Origin: Pseudomonas benzenivorans
GTDB lineage: Bacteria; Pseudomonadota; Gammaproteobacteria; Pseudomonadales; Pseudomonadaceae
Direction of reading: 5' to 3'
Assembly (NCBI RefSeq): GCF_900100495.1
Contig: NZ_FNCT01000003.1
Location: 416,295-480,294 of the forward strand
DNA length: 64,000 bases
This document shows positions 19,153-27,813 of this stretch, one piece after another. The stretch's first letter is position 1; each line of letters opens with the position of its first letter. The notes beneath the pieces were generated by a model, which did not search any database, had not been told where the DNA came from, and worked only from the letters and a program-made list of their open reading frames with translations. The position numbers were made by a program, and so were the translations under genes.

Positions 19153-20754
19153 ATGCGACGTTGGAACGGCTGGGGCGATGAGGCGACCGTGGTGGAACTA
19201 CCGGCCCAGGGCGAGGCCTTTCTCGCCGAGTTGATCGGGCCGGGGCAGACGCTCGCCGATGCCCGCCTGGAGCAGGTGCTGGCCAGGGTGCCGGCGTCGC
19301 GCCTGCCGGCCCATCCGTTGATCTGCCTGGATGCCGAGGAGCGTGTGCGCCACGCCCGTGGCCAGAGCCTGGCGGATTGGTTGGCGATGCGCTCCGGCGA
19401 GTTCGGCGTGTTCCCCGACGGCGTCGCCTACCCGGAAAGCGCCGCGCAGATCCGCACGCTGCTGGCCTGGGCGGTGCAGCACGACGTGATCCTGATCCCC
19501 TACGGCGGTGGCACCTCGGTGGCCGGCCATATCAACCCGCAGGCCGGCAGCAAGCCGGTGCTGACCCTGTCGCTGAAGCGCATGAGTCGGCTGATCGAGA
19601 TCGACGAGGACAGCCTGATCGCCAGCTTCGGTCCCGGCGCCAGCGGCCCACAGGTGGAAAGCCAGTTGCGCGCCCATGGCTACACCCTCGGTCACTTCCC
19701 GCAGTCCTGGGAGTTGTCGACGCTCGGCGGCTGGGTGGCCAGCCGTTCCAGCGGCCAGCAGTCGCTGCGCTACGGACGCATCGAGCAGCTGTTCGCCGGC
19801 GGCACGCTGGAGACCTTCGCCGGCACCCTGGAAATCCCGACCTTCCCGGCCTCGGCCGCCGGCCCCGACCTGCGCGAGATGGTGCTGGGCTCGGAAGGGC
19901 GCTTCGGCGTCATCTCCGAGGTCAAGGTGCGCATCAGTCGGCTGGCCGCGCAGGAAGACTTCTACGCGGTGTTCATGCCCAGCTGGCAGCAGGCGCTGGC
20001 GGCGATTCGCACGCTCACCCAGGCGCGGGTGCCGCTGTCCATGCTGCGCCTGTCCAACGCCAGCGAGACCCAGACCCAACTGGCCCTGGCCGGCCATCCG
20101 CGGCAGATCGCCTGGCTGGAAAAGTACCTGGCGCTGCGTGGCGCCCGCGCCGGCAAGTGCATGTTGACCTTCGGCGTCACCGGCTGCCGCGCGCAGAATG
20201 CCGTCTCGCTGAAGCAGGCCAAGCGCCTGCTGAAAGGCTTCGGCGGGGTGTTCAGCGGCACCCTGCTGGGCAACAAGTGGGCCGAGAACCGCTTCCGCTT
20301 CCCCTACCTGCGCCACGGCCTGTGGAGCGCCGGTTACGCGGTGGACACCCTGGAGACCGCGACCGACTGGAGCAACGTCGACAACCTGCTGAACCAGGTC
20401 GAAGCCTGCCTGCGCGACGGCCTGCGCGAGGAGGGCGAGCGGGTGCACGTGTTCAGCCATCTGTCGCACGTCTACGGCGAGGGTTCGAGCATCTACACCA
20501 CCTACCTGTTCCGTCCCGGCAACAGCTACGGCGAAGCTCTGACGCGCTGGCAGCGGCTCAAGCACGCCGCCAGCCGGACCATCGCCGAGCACCGCGGCAC
20601 CATCAGCCACCAGCACGGCGTCGGCCGCGACCATGCGCCCTACCTGGCGCTGGAGAAGGGCGAGCTGGGCATCGCGGCGCTGCAGGCGTTGTCCGCCCAT
20701 TTCGATCCGGACCAGCGCCTGGCCCCCGGCGTGCTGCTGCAGGACGCGCCATGA
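19153..20754 (+). CDS. FAD-binding oxidase, alkyl-DHAP synthase-like
   Basis: 533 residues from ATG 19153 (GGGGAGAGG upstream). PCMH-type FAD domain (GlcD/ADPS group): PDGVAYPESAAQIRTLLAWA, PYGGGTSVAGHINP for the flavin, and MVLGSEGRFGVISEVKVRIS. The C-terminal half has HVFSHLSHVYGEGSSIYTTY and GTISHQHGVGRDHAPYLALE, the His-rich motif of alkyldihydroxyacetonephosphate synthase. Real ADPS makes ether bonds in plasmalogen synthesis; bacterial members are mostly uncharacterised. Coupled by an ATGA overlap to a GlpD-like gene, which suggests a glycerol-phosphate-like substrate. Confidence 0.85.
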   Translation: MRRWNGWGDEATVVELPAQGEAFLAELIGPGQTLADARLEQVLARVPASRLPAHPLICLDAEERVRHARGQSLADWLAMRSGEFGVFPDGVAYPESAAQIRTLLAWAVQHDVILIPYGGGTSVAGHINPQAGSKPVLTLSLKRMSRLIEIDEDSLIASFGPGASGPQVESQLRAHGYTLGHFPQSWELSTLGGWVASRSSGQQSLRYGRIEQLFAGGTLETFAGTLEIPTFPASAAGPDLREMVLGSEGRFGVISEVKVRISRLAAQEDFYAVFMPSWQQALAAIRTLTQARVPLSMLRLSNASETQTQLALAGHPRQIAWLEKYLALRGARAGKCMLTFGVTGCRAQNAVSLKQAKRLLKGFGGVFSGTLLGNKWAENRFRFPYLRHGLWSAGYAVDTLETATDWSNVDNLLNQVEACLRDGLREEGERVHVFSHLSHVYGEGSSIYTTYLFRPGNSYGEALTRWQRLKHAASRTIAEHRGTISHQHGVGRDHAPYLALEKGELGIAALQALSAHFDPDQRLAPGVLLQDAP

Positions 20755-22331
20755 GCGCCTGGAATGCCGCCTGGCGCGAGCGTGCGCTGCCCGAATTGGC
20801 GGCGCGCGAGTGGGACCTGCTGGTGATCGGCGGCGGCATCAGCGGCGCCGGCATCCTCCGCGAGGCGGCGCGCCGCGGCTGGAAATGCCTGCTGCTGGAG
20901 CAGCGTGATTTCGCCTGGGGCACCTCCAGCCGCTCGTCGAAGATGGTCCACGGCGGCCTGCGCTATATCGCCCGGGGGCAACTGCAGCTGACCCGCGACT
21001 CGGTGCGCGAACGCCAGCGCCTGCTGCAGGAGGCGCCCGGGCTGGTCGATCCGCTGAGCTTCGTGCTGCCGCACTACCGCGGCGGCTTCCCCGGGCCCAA
21101 AGCGTTTGGCGGCCTGCTGACCCTGTACGACGTTCTGGCCGGCAAGCGCACCCACCGCTACTACCCGCTGCACGAGCTGCGCTACCTGGCGCCGGGCCTG
21201 AAGGAGGAGGGGCTGCTCGGCGGCACGCGCTTCTTCGATGCGGTGACCGACGACGCCCGCCTGGTCCTGCGGGTCATCGGCGAGGCGCGTGGCGATGGCG
21301 GCGAGGCGCTCAACGGGGTCAAGGTGCTCGAGTTGCTGCGCGACAACGGCCGGGTGGTCGGCCTGCTCGCCGAGGACCGCGAAAGCGGCCGGCGCTTCAC
21401 CTTCCGCAGCCGCGCGGTGGCCCAGGCCACCGGCGCCTGGGCCGATCGACTGCGGCCGAAGAGCGGCCCGCAACAGATCCGCCCGCTGCGTGGCAGCCAC
21501 CTGCTGCTGCCGGCCTGGCGCCTGCCGGTGGCCCATGCCTTCAGCTTCATGCACGCGGCGGACCGGCGCCCGGTGTTCGTCTTTCCCTGGGAGGGCGCCA
21601 CGGTGGTCGGCACCACCGATCTGGATCACCGTGAGCCGCTGGACCAGGACGCGCGCATCAGCGCCGCGGAGCTGGACTACCTGCTGGCTGCCTGTGCCCA
21701 GCAGTTCCCCAGCGCCGCCATCCGGGCGCGCGATGTGCGCTCGACCTGGGCCGGGGTGCGCCCGGTGGTCAGCGAGGGCGATTCGGGCAGGCAGCCCTCG
21801 GACGAGAAACGCGAGCACGCGCTGTGGATCGAACCGGGTTGCGTGACCCTGGCCGGCGGCAAGCTGACCACCTTCCGCCTGCTCGCCCTGGAGGTGCTGC
21901 AGGCCTGTGCCGGCTTCGTCGGCCAGGCCGTGGACGAGCGCGGCACGGTGGTGTTTCGGCCCTGCGCGGCGCTCCCCATGCCCGGTTTGAGCCCGGCGCA
22001 GCAGAAGCGTCTGGCCGGCCGTCATGGCCGCGCGTTGCCGGAGCTGTTGGCGCTGCTGGATGAGGTCGGCAGCGAACGGGTCGCCGACAGCGATACGCTC
22101 TGGGTGGAGCTGGCCTGGGCGGCACAGAACGAACTGGTGTTGCATCTGGACGACCTGTTGCTGCGCCGCACCCGCCTCGGCCTGCTGCTGGCAGGCGGCG
22201 GGCGTGCCGAGCTGCCGCGCATCCGCGCTCTGTGCCAGGCGCGGCTGGGCTGGAGCGATGCGCGCTGGCAGCAGGAAGAGATGGATTACCTGGCGCTGTG
22301 GCGGCGCTGTTACAGCCTGCCAGGGGGGTAG
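20751..22331 (+). CDS. GlpD-like FAD-dependent glycerol-3-phosphate dehydrogenase family protein
   Basis: 526 residues. N-terminal dinucleotide-binding motif LLVIGGGISGAGILREAARR and the GlpD signature SSRSSKMVHGGLRYI. Further family blocks are PRGSHLLL-like IRPLRGSHLLLPAW, VFPWEGATVVGTTDLDH, WAGVRPVV and VTLAGGKLTTFRLLALEVLQ. Length fits GlpD (about 510-560), and a GlpD-type C-terminal cap (about 400-520) is present. True glpD sits beside glpK/glpR elsewhere in pseudomonads, so this paralogue may oxidise a related polyol phosphate. Its stop TAG is shared with a repeat. Confidence 0.85.
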   Translation: MSAWNAAWRERALPELAAREWDLLVIGGGISGAGILREAARRGWKCLLLEQRDFAWGTSSRSSKMVHGGLRYIARGQLQLTRDSVRERQRLLQEAPGLVDPLSFVLPHYRGGFPGPKAFGGLLTLYDVLAGKRTHRYYPLHELRYLAPGLKEEGLLGGTRFFDAVTDDARLVLRVIGEARGDGGEALNGVKVLELLRDNGRVVGLLAEDRESGRRFTFRSRAVAQATGAWADRLRPKSGPQQIRPLRGSHLLLPAWRLPVAHAFSFMHAADRRPVFVFPWEGATVVGTTDLDHREPLDQDARISAAELDYLLAACAQQFPSAAIRARDVRSTWAGVRPVVSEGDSGRQPSDEKREHALWIEPGCVTLAGGKLTTFRLLALEVLQACAGFVGQAVDERGTVVFRPCAALPMPGLSPAQQKRLAGRHGRALPELLALLDEVGSERVADSDTLWVELAWAAQNELVLHLDDLLLRRTRLGLLLAGGGRAELPRIRALCQARLGWSDARWQQEEMDYLALWRRCYSLPGG

Positions 22332-22392
22332 GGTGCGCGGGGCCGTCTAGGCCGTGCGCAGCAACAATCAGTTGGTGCGCATAGCGCACCCT
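22330..22392. repeat. Short palindromic repeat with AGGGTGCGC ends
   Basis: AGGGTGCGC (22330-22338) and GCGCACCCT (22384-22392) are perfect inverted ends. A tight hairpin GGTGCGC-ATA-GCGCACC (22374-22390) lies inside. The TAG formed with the preceding base (22329-22331) is the stop codon of the GlpD-like gene. It resembles common interspersed pseudomonad repeats. The region separates the GlpD-like gene from the kinase. Confidence 0.6.
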
Positions 22393-22424
22393 GCGCGAGT
22401 TCGAATAACCGTAAGGACTGCGTC

Positions 22425-23984
22425 TTGAGCGAAAAAAGCTACTTGCTGGCCATCGACAACGGCACCCAGAGCGTGCGCGCGCTGCTGTTCGATCTGCACG
22501 GCAACCTGCTCGGCAAGGGCAAGGTGGAGCTGCAGGCATACTATTCCAAGGAGCCGGGCTGGGCCGAGCAGGACCCCGAGTACTACTGGGCCAGTCTGGG
22601 CGAGGCGTGCCAGCGGCTGTGGCAGCAGGTGGACATCGACCGCAGTCTGATCAGGGGCGTGGCGCTGACCACCCAGCGTGGCACGGTGATCCATGTCGAC
22701 GCCCAGGGCAAAGCGCTGCGCCCGGCGATCCTCTGGCTCGACCAGCGCCGCGCCGAGGTCCGCGGCAAGATCCAGGGCGCCTGGGGCTGGCTGTTCAAGC
22801 TGGCCCGGGCGCAAGAGGCGGTGGACTACTTCCGCGCCCAGGCCGAGGTCAACTGGGTGGCCCAGCAGCAGCCGGAGGTCTGGGAGCGGACCCACAAGGT
22901 GCTGCTGCTCTCGGGTTTCCTCACCCACCGCCTGTGCGGCCGTTTCGTCGACTCGGTGGCCTGTTGCGTGGGTTACCTGCCGTTCGACTACAAACGCCTG
23001 CAATGGGCAGCGCCGCGTGACTGGAAATGGCAGGCCATGCCGGTGCGCCGCGAGCAGTTGCCGGAGTTGCTCAAGCCGGGCGAGCGGCTCGGCAGCATCT
23101 GCGCCGCCGCCAGCCGCCACACCGGGATTCCCGAGGGCCTGCCGCTGATCGCCGCCGGCGCCGACAAGGCCTGCGAGGTACTCGGCGCCGGCGGGGTGGA
23201 GCCGCACACCGCCTGCCTGTCCTACGGCACCACCGCGACCATCAACACCACGCGGGCCCGCTACCTGGAGACCATCGCGCTGATCCCGCCATACCCGGCG
23301 GCGATCCCCGAGCACTTCAACACCGAGGTGATGATCTACCGCGGTTTCTGGATGGTCAGCTGGTTCAAGCAGCAGTTCGGCCAGCGCGAGATGCAGCGCG
23401 CCGCGGAACTGGGCGTCGAGCCCGAGGCGCTGTTCGACGAGTTGGTCAATGCCGTGCCGCCCGGCTCGATGGGGCTGCTGCTGCAACCCTACTGGTCGCC
23501 AGGCATCCGCGAGCCGGGCCTGGAGGCCAAGGGCTCGATCATCGGTTTCGGCGACGTGCACACCCGCGCCCATCTCTACCGGGCCATCCTCGAAGGCCTG
23601 GCCTATGCCCTGCGCCAGGGCAAGGAGCGCATCGAGAAACGCTCGGGCACCCGCATCACCCGTTTGCGCGTCTCCGGCGGCGGTTCGCAGAGCGATGCGG
23701 CGATGCAGCTGACCGCCGACATCTTCGGCCTGCCGGCCGAGCGCCCGCACGTCTATGAAACTTCCGGGCTGGGCGCGGCCATCGACTGCGCGGTGGGCCT
23801 CGGCCTGCACCCGGACTTCCCCAGCGCGATCCGCGCCATGACCCGGGTCGGCCGGGTGTTCCAGCCCGACCCCGCGGCGCAACGCATCTATGAGCAGCTG
23901 TACCGCGAGGTCTATTTGCGCATGTACAGGCAGCTCAAGCCCCTCTACCTGCGCATTCGCGCAATCACCGGCTACCCGGCCTAA
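22425..23984 (+). CDS. FGGY-family carbohydrate kinase
   Basis: 519 residues, starting at TTG 22425 with AAGGA eight to twelve bases upstream. ASKHA-fold sugar kinase: [20 protein letters not shown] (first phosphate motif), the mid-domain [38 protein letters not shown] and the C-terminal [20 protein letters not shown]. It phosphorylates a polyol or sugar with ATP. Substrate unknown; the GlpD-like and ADPS-like neighbours make a glycerol-like or ribulose-like substrate plausible. No ORF-scale gap separates it from the upstream genes except the 22330 repeat, so it may be in the same operon or have its own promoter. Confidence 0.88.
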   Translation: MSEKSYLLAIDNGTQSVRALLFDLHGNLLGKGKVELQAYYSKEPGWAEQDPEYYWASLGEACQRLWQQVDIDRSLIRGVALTTQRGTVIHVDAQGKALRPAILWLDQRRAEVRGKIQGAWGWLFKLARAQEAVDYFRAQAEVNWVAQQQPEVWERTHKVLLLSGFLTHRLCGRFVDSVACCVGYLPFDYKRLQWAAPRDWKWQAMPVRREQLPELLKPGERLGSICAAASRHTGIPEGLPLIAAGADKACEVLGAGGVEPHTACLSYGTTATINTTRARYLETIALIPPYPAAIPEHFNTEVMIYRGFWMVSWFKQQFGQREMQRAAELGVEPEALFDELVNAVPPGSMGLLLQPYWSPGIREPGLEAKGSIIGFGDVHTRAHLYRAILEGLAYALRQGKERIEKRSGTRITRLRVSGGGSQSDAAMQLTADIFGLPAERPHVYETSGLGAAIDCAVGLGLHPDFPSAIRAMTRVGRVFQPDPAAQRIYEQLYREVYLRMYRQLKPLYLRIRAITGYPA

Positions 23985-24194
23985 GCCGCTGCGCTCGCCC
24001 TCGCCGCTGCGGCTGCCGCGGCGAGCGCCATTCTGCCGTGCGCCAGCCTGGCCGTAAGTCGCAATCGGGCAGGCCGAATCCGTCGGGCTCGGCTAAAGTT
24101 GCAGAGGACAAGAGATACGCGAGTCATCCTGTCGCAGCGCGTGCAGGGATCGGTTGCAGGTTTCGACAACCTTACGACTGAAAGGAGCGCCAGC

Positions 24195-24554
24195 GTGAAG
24201 ATACTGATAGTCGACGATTCGGCCATGTCGCGAAAACTGGTGATGAAGGCCCTGCCGGAGGATCTGGAGGCGGTCGTGACCCAGGCCGCCAACGGCGAAG
24301 AGGCGTTAGCCGCCTATCACGCGGGGCATGCCGAGGTGATCTTCCTCGATCTGACCATGCCGGTGATGGACGGTTTTCGCACCCTGGAGCTGCTCAAGGG
24401 TGAGGATGCCAATGCCGTGGTCATCGTCATCAGCGCCGATATCCAGCCCCAGGCCCAGCAGCGGGTCCGCGACCTCGGCGCGGCGGCCTTCGTCAAGAAG
24501 CCGATCACCCCCGAGGCCATGCAGGCGGCGCTGCATGAAATAGGACTGATCTGA
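24195..24554 (+). CDS. Stand-alone CheY-like response regulator
   Basis: 119 residues from GTG 24195 (AAAGGAG nine bases before). Single receiver domain with no output domain: acidic pair D7/D8 (ILIVDDSAMSRKL), phosphoacceptor D52 (IFLDLTMPVMDG), switch residue S80 and conserved Lys at 102 (FVKKPI). Like CheY it must act by protein contact. It is followed with no gap by a CheC-like phosphatase, which would dephosphorylate it, and then by a histidine kinase that could phosphorylate it. Confidence 0.92.
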   Translation: MKILIVDDSAMSRKLVMKALPEDLEAVVTQAANGEEALAAYHAGHAEVIFLDLTMPVMDGFRTLELLKGEDANAVVIVISADIQPQAQQRVRDLGAAAFVKKPITPEAMQAALHEIGLI

Positions 24555-25172
24555 ATGAGCAGCCAATTGGCCAATCTGCGCGACGAGCAGCGCGACGTCC
24601 TGCAGGAACTGATGAACGTGGCCATGGGGCAGGGCGCCGACCGTCTGGCCCGCCTGACCGAAACCTTCGTCACCCTGTCGGTGCCGCGTATCCATCCGCT
24701 CGACGTGACCGACGCCAGCCTGCTCGAGCAGCTGGCGATCGCCAGTCAGCCGGCGATCATCACCCGACAATCCTTCCTCGGCCGCCTGCGTGGCGAGGTG
24801 ATGGTGTGTTTCGGCGAGAACGGTGCCGACCAGCTGGCCGGCCTGATGGGCTACGAAGGCGAGGAGCAGGACAGCATCCAGGATGAGCTGATGCTGGACG
24901 TCACCAACATCCTCACCGGCGCCTGCATCAACGGGCTGGCGCAGCAGGTCGAGCTCAAGGTCAGTTATGGCCCGCCGGCGCTGTTATCCCGCGGCCGCCA
25001 GCTGCAGGATGTGCTCGGTAGCCAGGAGTTTCGCGGCCATCAGGCGTTGGTGCTGGAAATCCACTTCGAGGTGGCGACCCACAGCTTCTATTGCGATCTG
25101 CTGGTGTGTATCACCGAAGACGCGGTGGCCACGGTCGTCGAGGTTATCGATCAATTGCTGAGCGATATCTAG
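24555..25172 (+). CDS. CheC-like CheY-phosphate phosphatase
   Basis: 205 residues. Family catalytic pattern D-x3-E-x2-N-x22-P is complete at D14, E18, N21 and P44 (DVLQELMN...P). A second site later reads E-x3-D-x2-N-x22-P (ELMLDVTN), with Asp in place of the usual Glu. CheC/CheX/FliY proteins remove phosphate from CheY-like regulators. The gene starts on the base after the receiver gene's stop, so the pair is tightly coupled. CheD, the usual CheC partner, is not in the window. The TAG stop is also the first bases of a palindromic element. Confidence 0.88.
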   Translation: MSSQLANLRDEQRDVLQELMNVAMGQGADRLARLTETFVTLSVPRIHPLDVTDASLLEQLAIASQPAIITRQSFLGRLRGEVMVCFGENGADQLAGLMGYEGEEQDSIQDELMLDVTNILTGACINGLAQQVELKVSYGPPALLSRGRQLQDVLGSQEFRGHQALVLEIHFEVATHSFYCDLLVCITEDAVATVVEVIDQLLSDI

Positions 25173-25256
25173 CAGGCCGTTGAAAAACTACCTGCGTTGC
25201 CGATACGGCGTTAAAAACAGGGCGGCCGCCTCGCCTGCGTTTTTCAACGGCCTGCT
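25170..25256. repeat. Stop-codon-linked palindromic element, copy A (87 bases)
   Basis: Starts TAGCAGGCCGTTGAAAAACT and ends CGTTTTTCAACGGCCTGCT. The outer 18 bases AGCAGGCCGTTGAAAAAC are perfectly inverted at the two ends. The left body CTACCTGCGTTGCCGAT and GTTAAAAACAG is shared with copy B at 28758. The middle part of copies B and C is missing here. It lies between the CheC-like and histidine kinase genes. The T-rich arms would make it a bidirectional terminator. Confidence 0.8.
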
Positions 25257-25343
25257 GGGCATCTGGCGGATCGGGCTGTCCTGCGGCGATAGCCCGACAG
25301 GCGCCTGGAACGCTGCGCAGCATCGGAAAATAAGGATTGCGAG

Positions 25344-26663
25344 ATGACGTTTGCACTTGGAGAAGTGTTGCCTGCGGAGTTGGGAGCGGTACTGCAGAAC
25401 ATCAATCTCGGCGTGTTGTTGCTCGACCGCGACGGCCGGGTGGTGTTCTGGAACGACTTCATGGCGATTCACAGCGGCAGGGACAGCGCGGCGGTCCGCG
25501 GGCGGCTGCTCTTCGAGATCTTTCCGGAGCTGCCGCAGCGCTGGATCCAGAAGAAGATCGATGGAGTCTTCGCCCTGCAGAACCTGGCGTTCACTTCCTG
25601 GCAGCAACGCCCGCACCTGTTCAGTTTCTCCGGCAGTCGGCCGGTCACCGGGCAGACCGAGCGGATGTACCAGAACTGCACCTTCTCGCCGGTGCTCGAC
25701 GCCGCCGGCGGCGTCAAATACGTGTGCCTGACCGTCGCCGACACTAGCGAGGTGGCCGTGCAGCAGCTGGAGATGGAGCGCCTCAATCGCCTGCTGCTGG
25801 CGGAGAAGAGCGAGCAGGCGCGGCTGATCCGCAAGCTCGAGGACGCCCAGGCGCAGCTGCTGCAGTCGGAGAAGATGGCCGCGATCGGCCAGTTGGCCGC
25901 CGGCGTCGCCCATGAGATCAACAACCCGGTCGGCTACGTCTATTCCAACTTCAGCAGCCTGGAAGGCTATGTCGGCGATCTGTTCAAGCTGATCGAGACC
26001 TATCGGACGGTGGCGGCCGAGCACCGGGACGCCGCCCTGCGCGCGCAGCTGGAGCAGGCCAGCCAGGCGCTGGATTATGATTTCCTGCGCGAGGACATGG
26101 CCGCTCTGGTGCGCGAATCGCGCCAGGGCCTGGAGCGGGTCAAGCAGATCGTCCAGGACCTGCGCGATTTCTCCCATATCGACTCGGGCGATTGGCAATT
26201 GGTCGATCTGCACAAGGGACTCGACAGCACGCTCAACGTCATCTGGAACGAGATCAAGTTCAAGGCCGAGGTGGTCAAGGACTATGGCGAACTGCAGCTG
26301 GTGCAGTGCCTGGGCTCGCAGCTCAACCAGGTGTTCATGAACCTGATCATCAATGCCGCCCATGCCATCGACAAGCAGGGCACCATCTGGCTGGAAACCG
26401 GCATGCAGGACGATTGGGTGTTCGTCCGGGTGCGCGACAGCGGCGCCGGCATCGCCCCGGAGCATCTCACCCGGTTGTTCGAGCCGTTCTTCACCACCAA
26501 GCCGGTGGGCCAGGGCACCGGCCTCGGGCTCTCGGTGTCCTACAGCATCGTCGCCAAACACCATGGCCGCCTGGAGGTCGAGAGCGAGCCCGGCAAGGGC
26601 GCGGCGTTCACCGTCTGGCTGCCGCCGCGCCAGCCGTCCCAGGGGGACGCCGAGGCTGGTTGA
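25344..26663 (+). CDS. PAS-domain sensor histidine kinase (soluble)
   Basis: 439 residues, no membrane helix. N-terminal PAS-like domain (about 12-135) with LQNINLGVLLLDRDGRVVFW, a coiled coil (about 138-178), then H-box AAIGQLAAGVAHEINNPVGY with phospho-His H190, N-box NQVFMNLIINAAHAI, G1 DSGAGIAP, F-box FFTTKPVG and G2 GQGTGLGL. HEINNPVGY and no receiver place it in the HisKA_3-unrelated, NtrB-like class. The likely partner is the receiver gene at 24195. A palindromic element and 87 bases separate it from CheC. Confidence 0.92.
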   Translation: MTFALGEVLPAELGAVLQNINLGVLLLDRDGRVVFWNDFMAIHSGRDSAAVRGRLLFEIFPELPQRWIQKKIDGVFALQNLAFTSWQQRPHLFSFSGSRPVTGQTERMYQNCTFSPVLDAAGGVKYVCLTVADTSEVAVQQLEMERLNRLLLAEKSEQARLIRKLEDAQAQLLQSEKMAAIGQLAAGVAHEINNPVGYVYSNFSSLEGYVGDLFKLIETYRTVAAEHRDAALRAQLEQASQALDYDFLREDMAALVRESRQGLERVKQIVQDLRDFSHIDSGDWQLVDLHKGLDSTLNVIWNEIKFKAEVVKDYGELQLVQCLGSQLNQVFMNLIINAAHAIDKQGTIWLETGMQDDWVFVRVRDSGAGIAPEHLTRLFEPFFTTKPVGQGTGLGLSVSYSIVAKHHGRLEVESEPGKGAAFTVWLPPRQPSQGDAEAG

Positions 26664-26782
26664 GTGTCGCACCGGGCGGGCCGCCAGATTCGGGCACTTG
26701 GCCAGCTATCCGCGCGCTGCAACGCTTTCGGAGTTTCCGTTGTCCACTGGACTCGACCTATTGGGGTTTCGAGGAGCCGCTT

Positions 26783-27679
26783 ATGCGTGAGCGCAAGGCG
26801 CTGCTGGTGTTGCACGGCAAGCAAGCCGCCAACGAGGAGGTGCGTGCCGCGGTGATGGCGCGGCGCGAAGCCGGATGGCAACTCGCGGTGCGCGTGACCT
26901 GGGAGGGTGGCGATGCCCGGCGCTTGGTCGACGAGGCCCTGCGCGCGGGCTATCCGACGCTGATTGCCGGCGGCGGTGACGGCACCCTGCGTGATGTGGC
27001 CGAAGCCATGGCCTTGGCGAACACCGAGGCCAGCCTGGCGTTCCTGCCGCTCGGCACGGCCAATGACTTTGCCCGGGCCGCCGGGGTGCCGCTGAGCCCG
27101 CTCGAGGCGCTGGAACTGCTGGACGTGCCGGCCCGGCCGATCGACCTGGGTGAAGTCGACGGGCAACTGTTTCTCAACATGGCGACCGGCGGCTTCGGCT
27201 CCAGCGTTACCGCCAACACCTCCGAGGAGCTGAAGCGGGTGCTCGGCAGCGCCGCCTATCTGCTCACCGGGCTGGGGCGTTTCGCCGAGGTGCGTTCAGC
27301 CTTTGGCCGTTTCAACGGGCCCGACTTCCGTTGGGAGGGCGATTTTCTCGCCCTGGGCATCGGCAACGCTCGCCAGGCCGGGGGCGGTCATGTGCTCTGC
27401 CCGCAAGCGCGGGTCGATGACGGGCTGCTCGACCTCTGCATCGTTCCGGCCGCCGAAGATGTGGTCGGTACCCTGGCAACCTTGCTTTCCGGCGGGCTCA
27501 ACGGCCTGGAGAGCGTTTCGCTCGGCGCGCGCCTGCCATGGCTGGAGCTCGAGGTGGCGGAGGGCTTGGACTTGAATCTCGATGGCGAGCCGATGGAACG
27601 CTGCCGGCTGCGCTTCTCTGTCAGGGCGAAGGCTTTGCGGGTGCACCTGCCCGCGGATTCGCCGGTGCTCGGCGACTGA
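26783..27679 (+). CDS. yegS: YegS-like diacylglycerol/lipid kinase
   Basis: 298 residues from ATG 26783 (GAGGAG upstream). DAGK catalytic fold: LIAGGGDGTLRDVAEAMA is the nucleotide-binding GGDGT motif and LAFLPLGTANDFARAAGVPL the second conserved loop. C-terminal beta sandwich with VDDGLLDLCIV and LNLDGEPM. YegS phosphorylates phosphatidylglycerol or similar lipids. Corresponds to the gene after the FGGY kinase in P. aeruginosa (from memory), so the signalling genes at 24-26.6 kb look inserted between two normal neighbours. A run of ten C follows the stop. Confidence 0.9.
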   Translation: MRERKALLVLHGKQAANEEVRAAVMARREAGWQLAVRVTWEGGDARRLVDEALRAGYPTLIAGGGDGTLRDVAEAMALANTEASLAFLPLGTANDFARAAGVPLSPLEALELLDVPARPIDLGEVDGQLFLNMATGGFGSSVTANTSEELKRVLGSAAYLLTGLGRFAEVRSAFGRFNGPDFRWEGDFLALGIGNARQAGGGHVLCPQARVDDGLLDLCIVPAAEDVVGTLATLLSGGLNGLESVSLGARLPWLELEVAEGLDLNLDGEPMERCRLRFSVRAKALRVHLPADSPVLGD

Positions 27680-27813
27680 CCCCCCCCCCGGGCTGGCTAG
27701 TGTCGTTTCGCCGGCTCGGGCATCATGGATCTCGATGGCAATGCCTTCAGCGGCGCGGCTTGCGGCCGATAGCCTTGCCGTAGCAGGACTCGACAACCCC
27801 TTTGGAGCGCGTA

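Noticed and set aside
24094..24120. Flagellar sigma-28 promoter before the receiver gene
   Set aside because: TAAAGTT fits the -35, but nothing close to GCCGATAA follows at the required distance.
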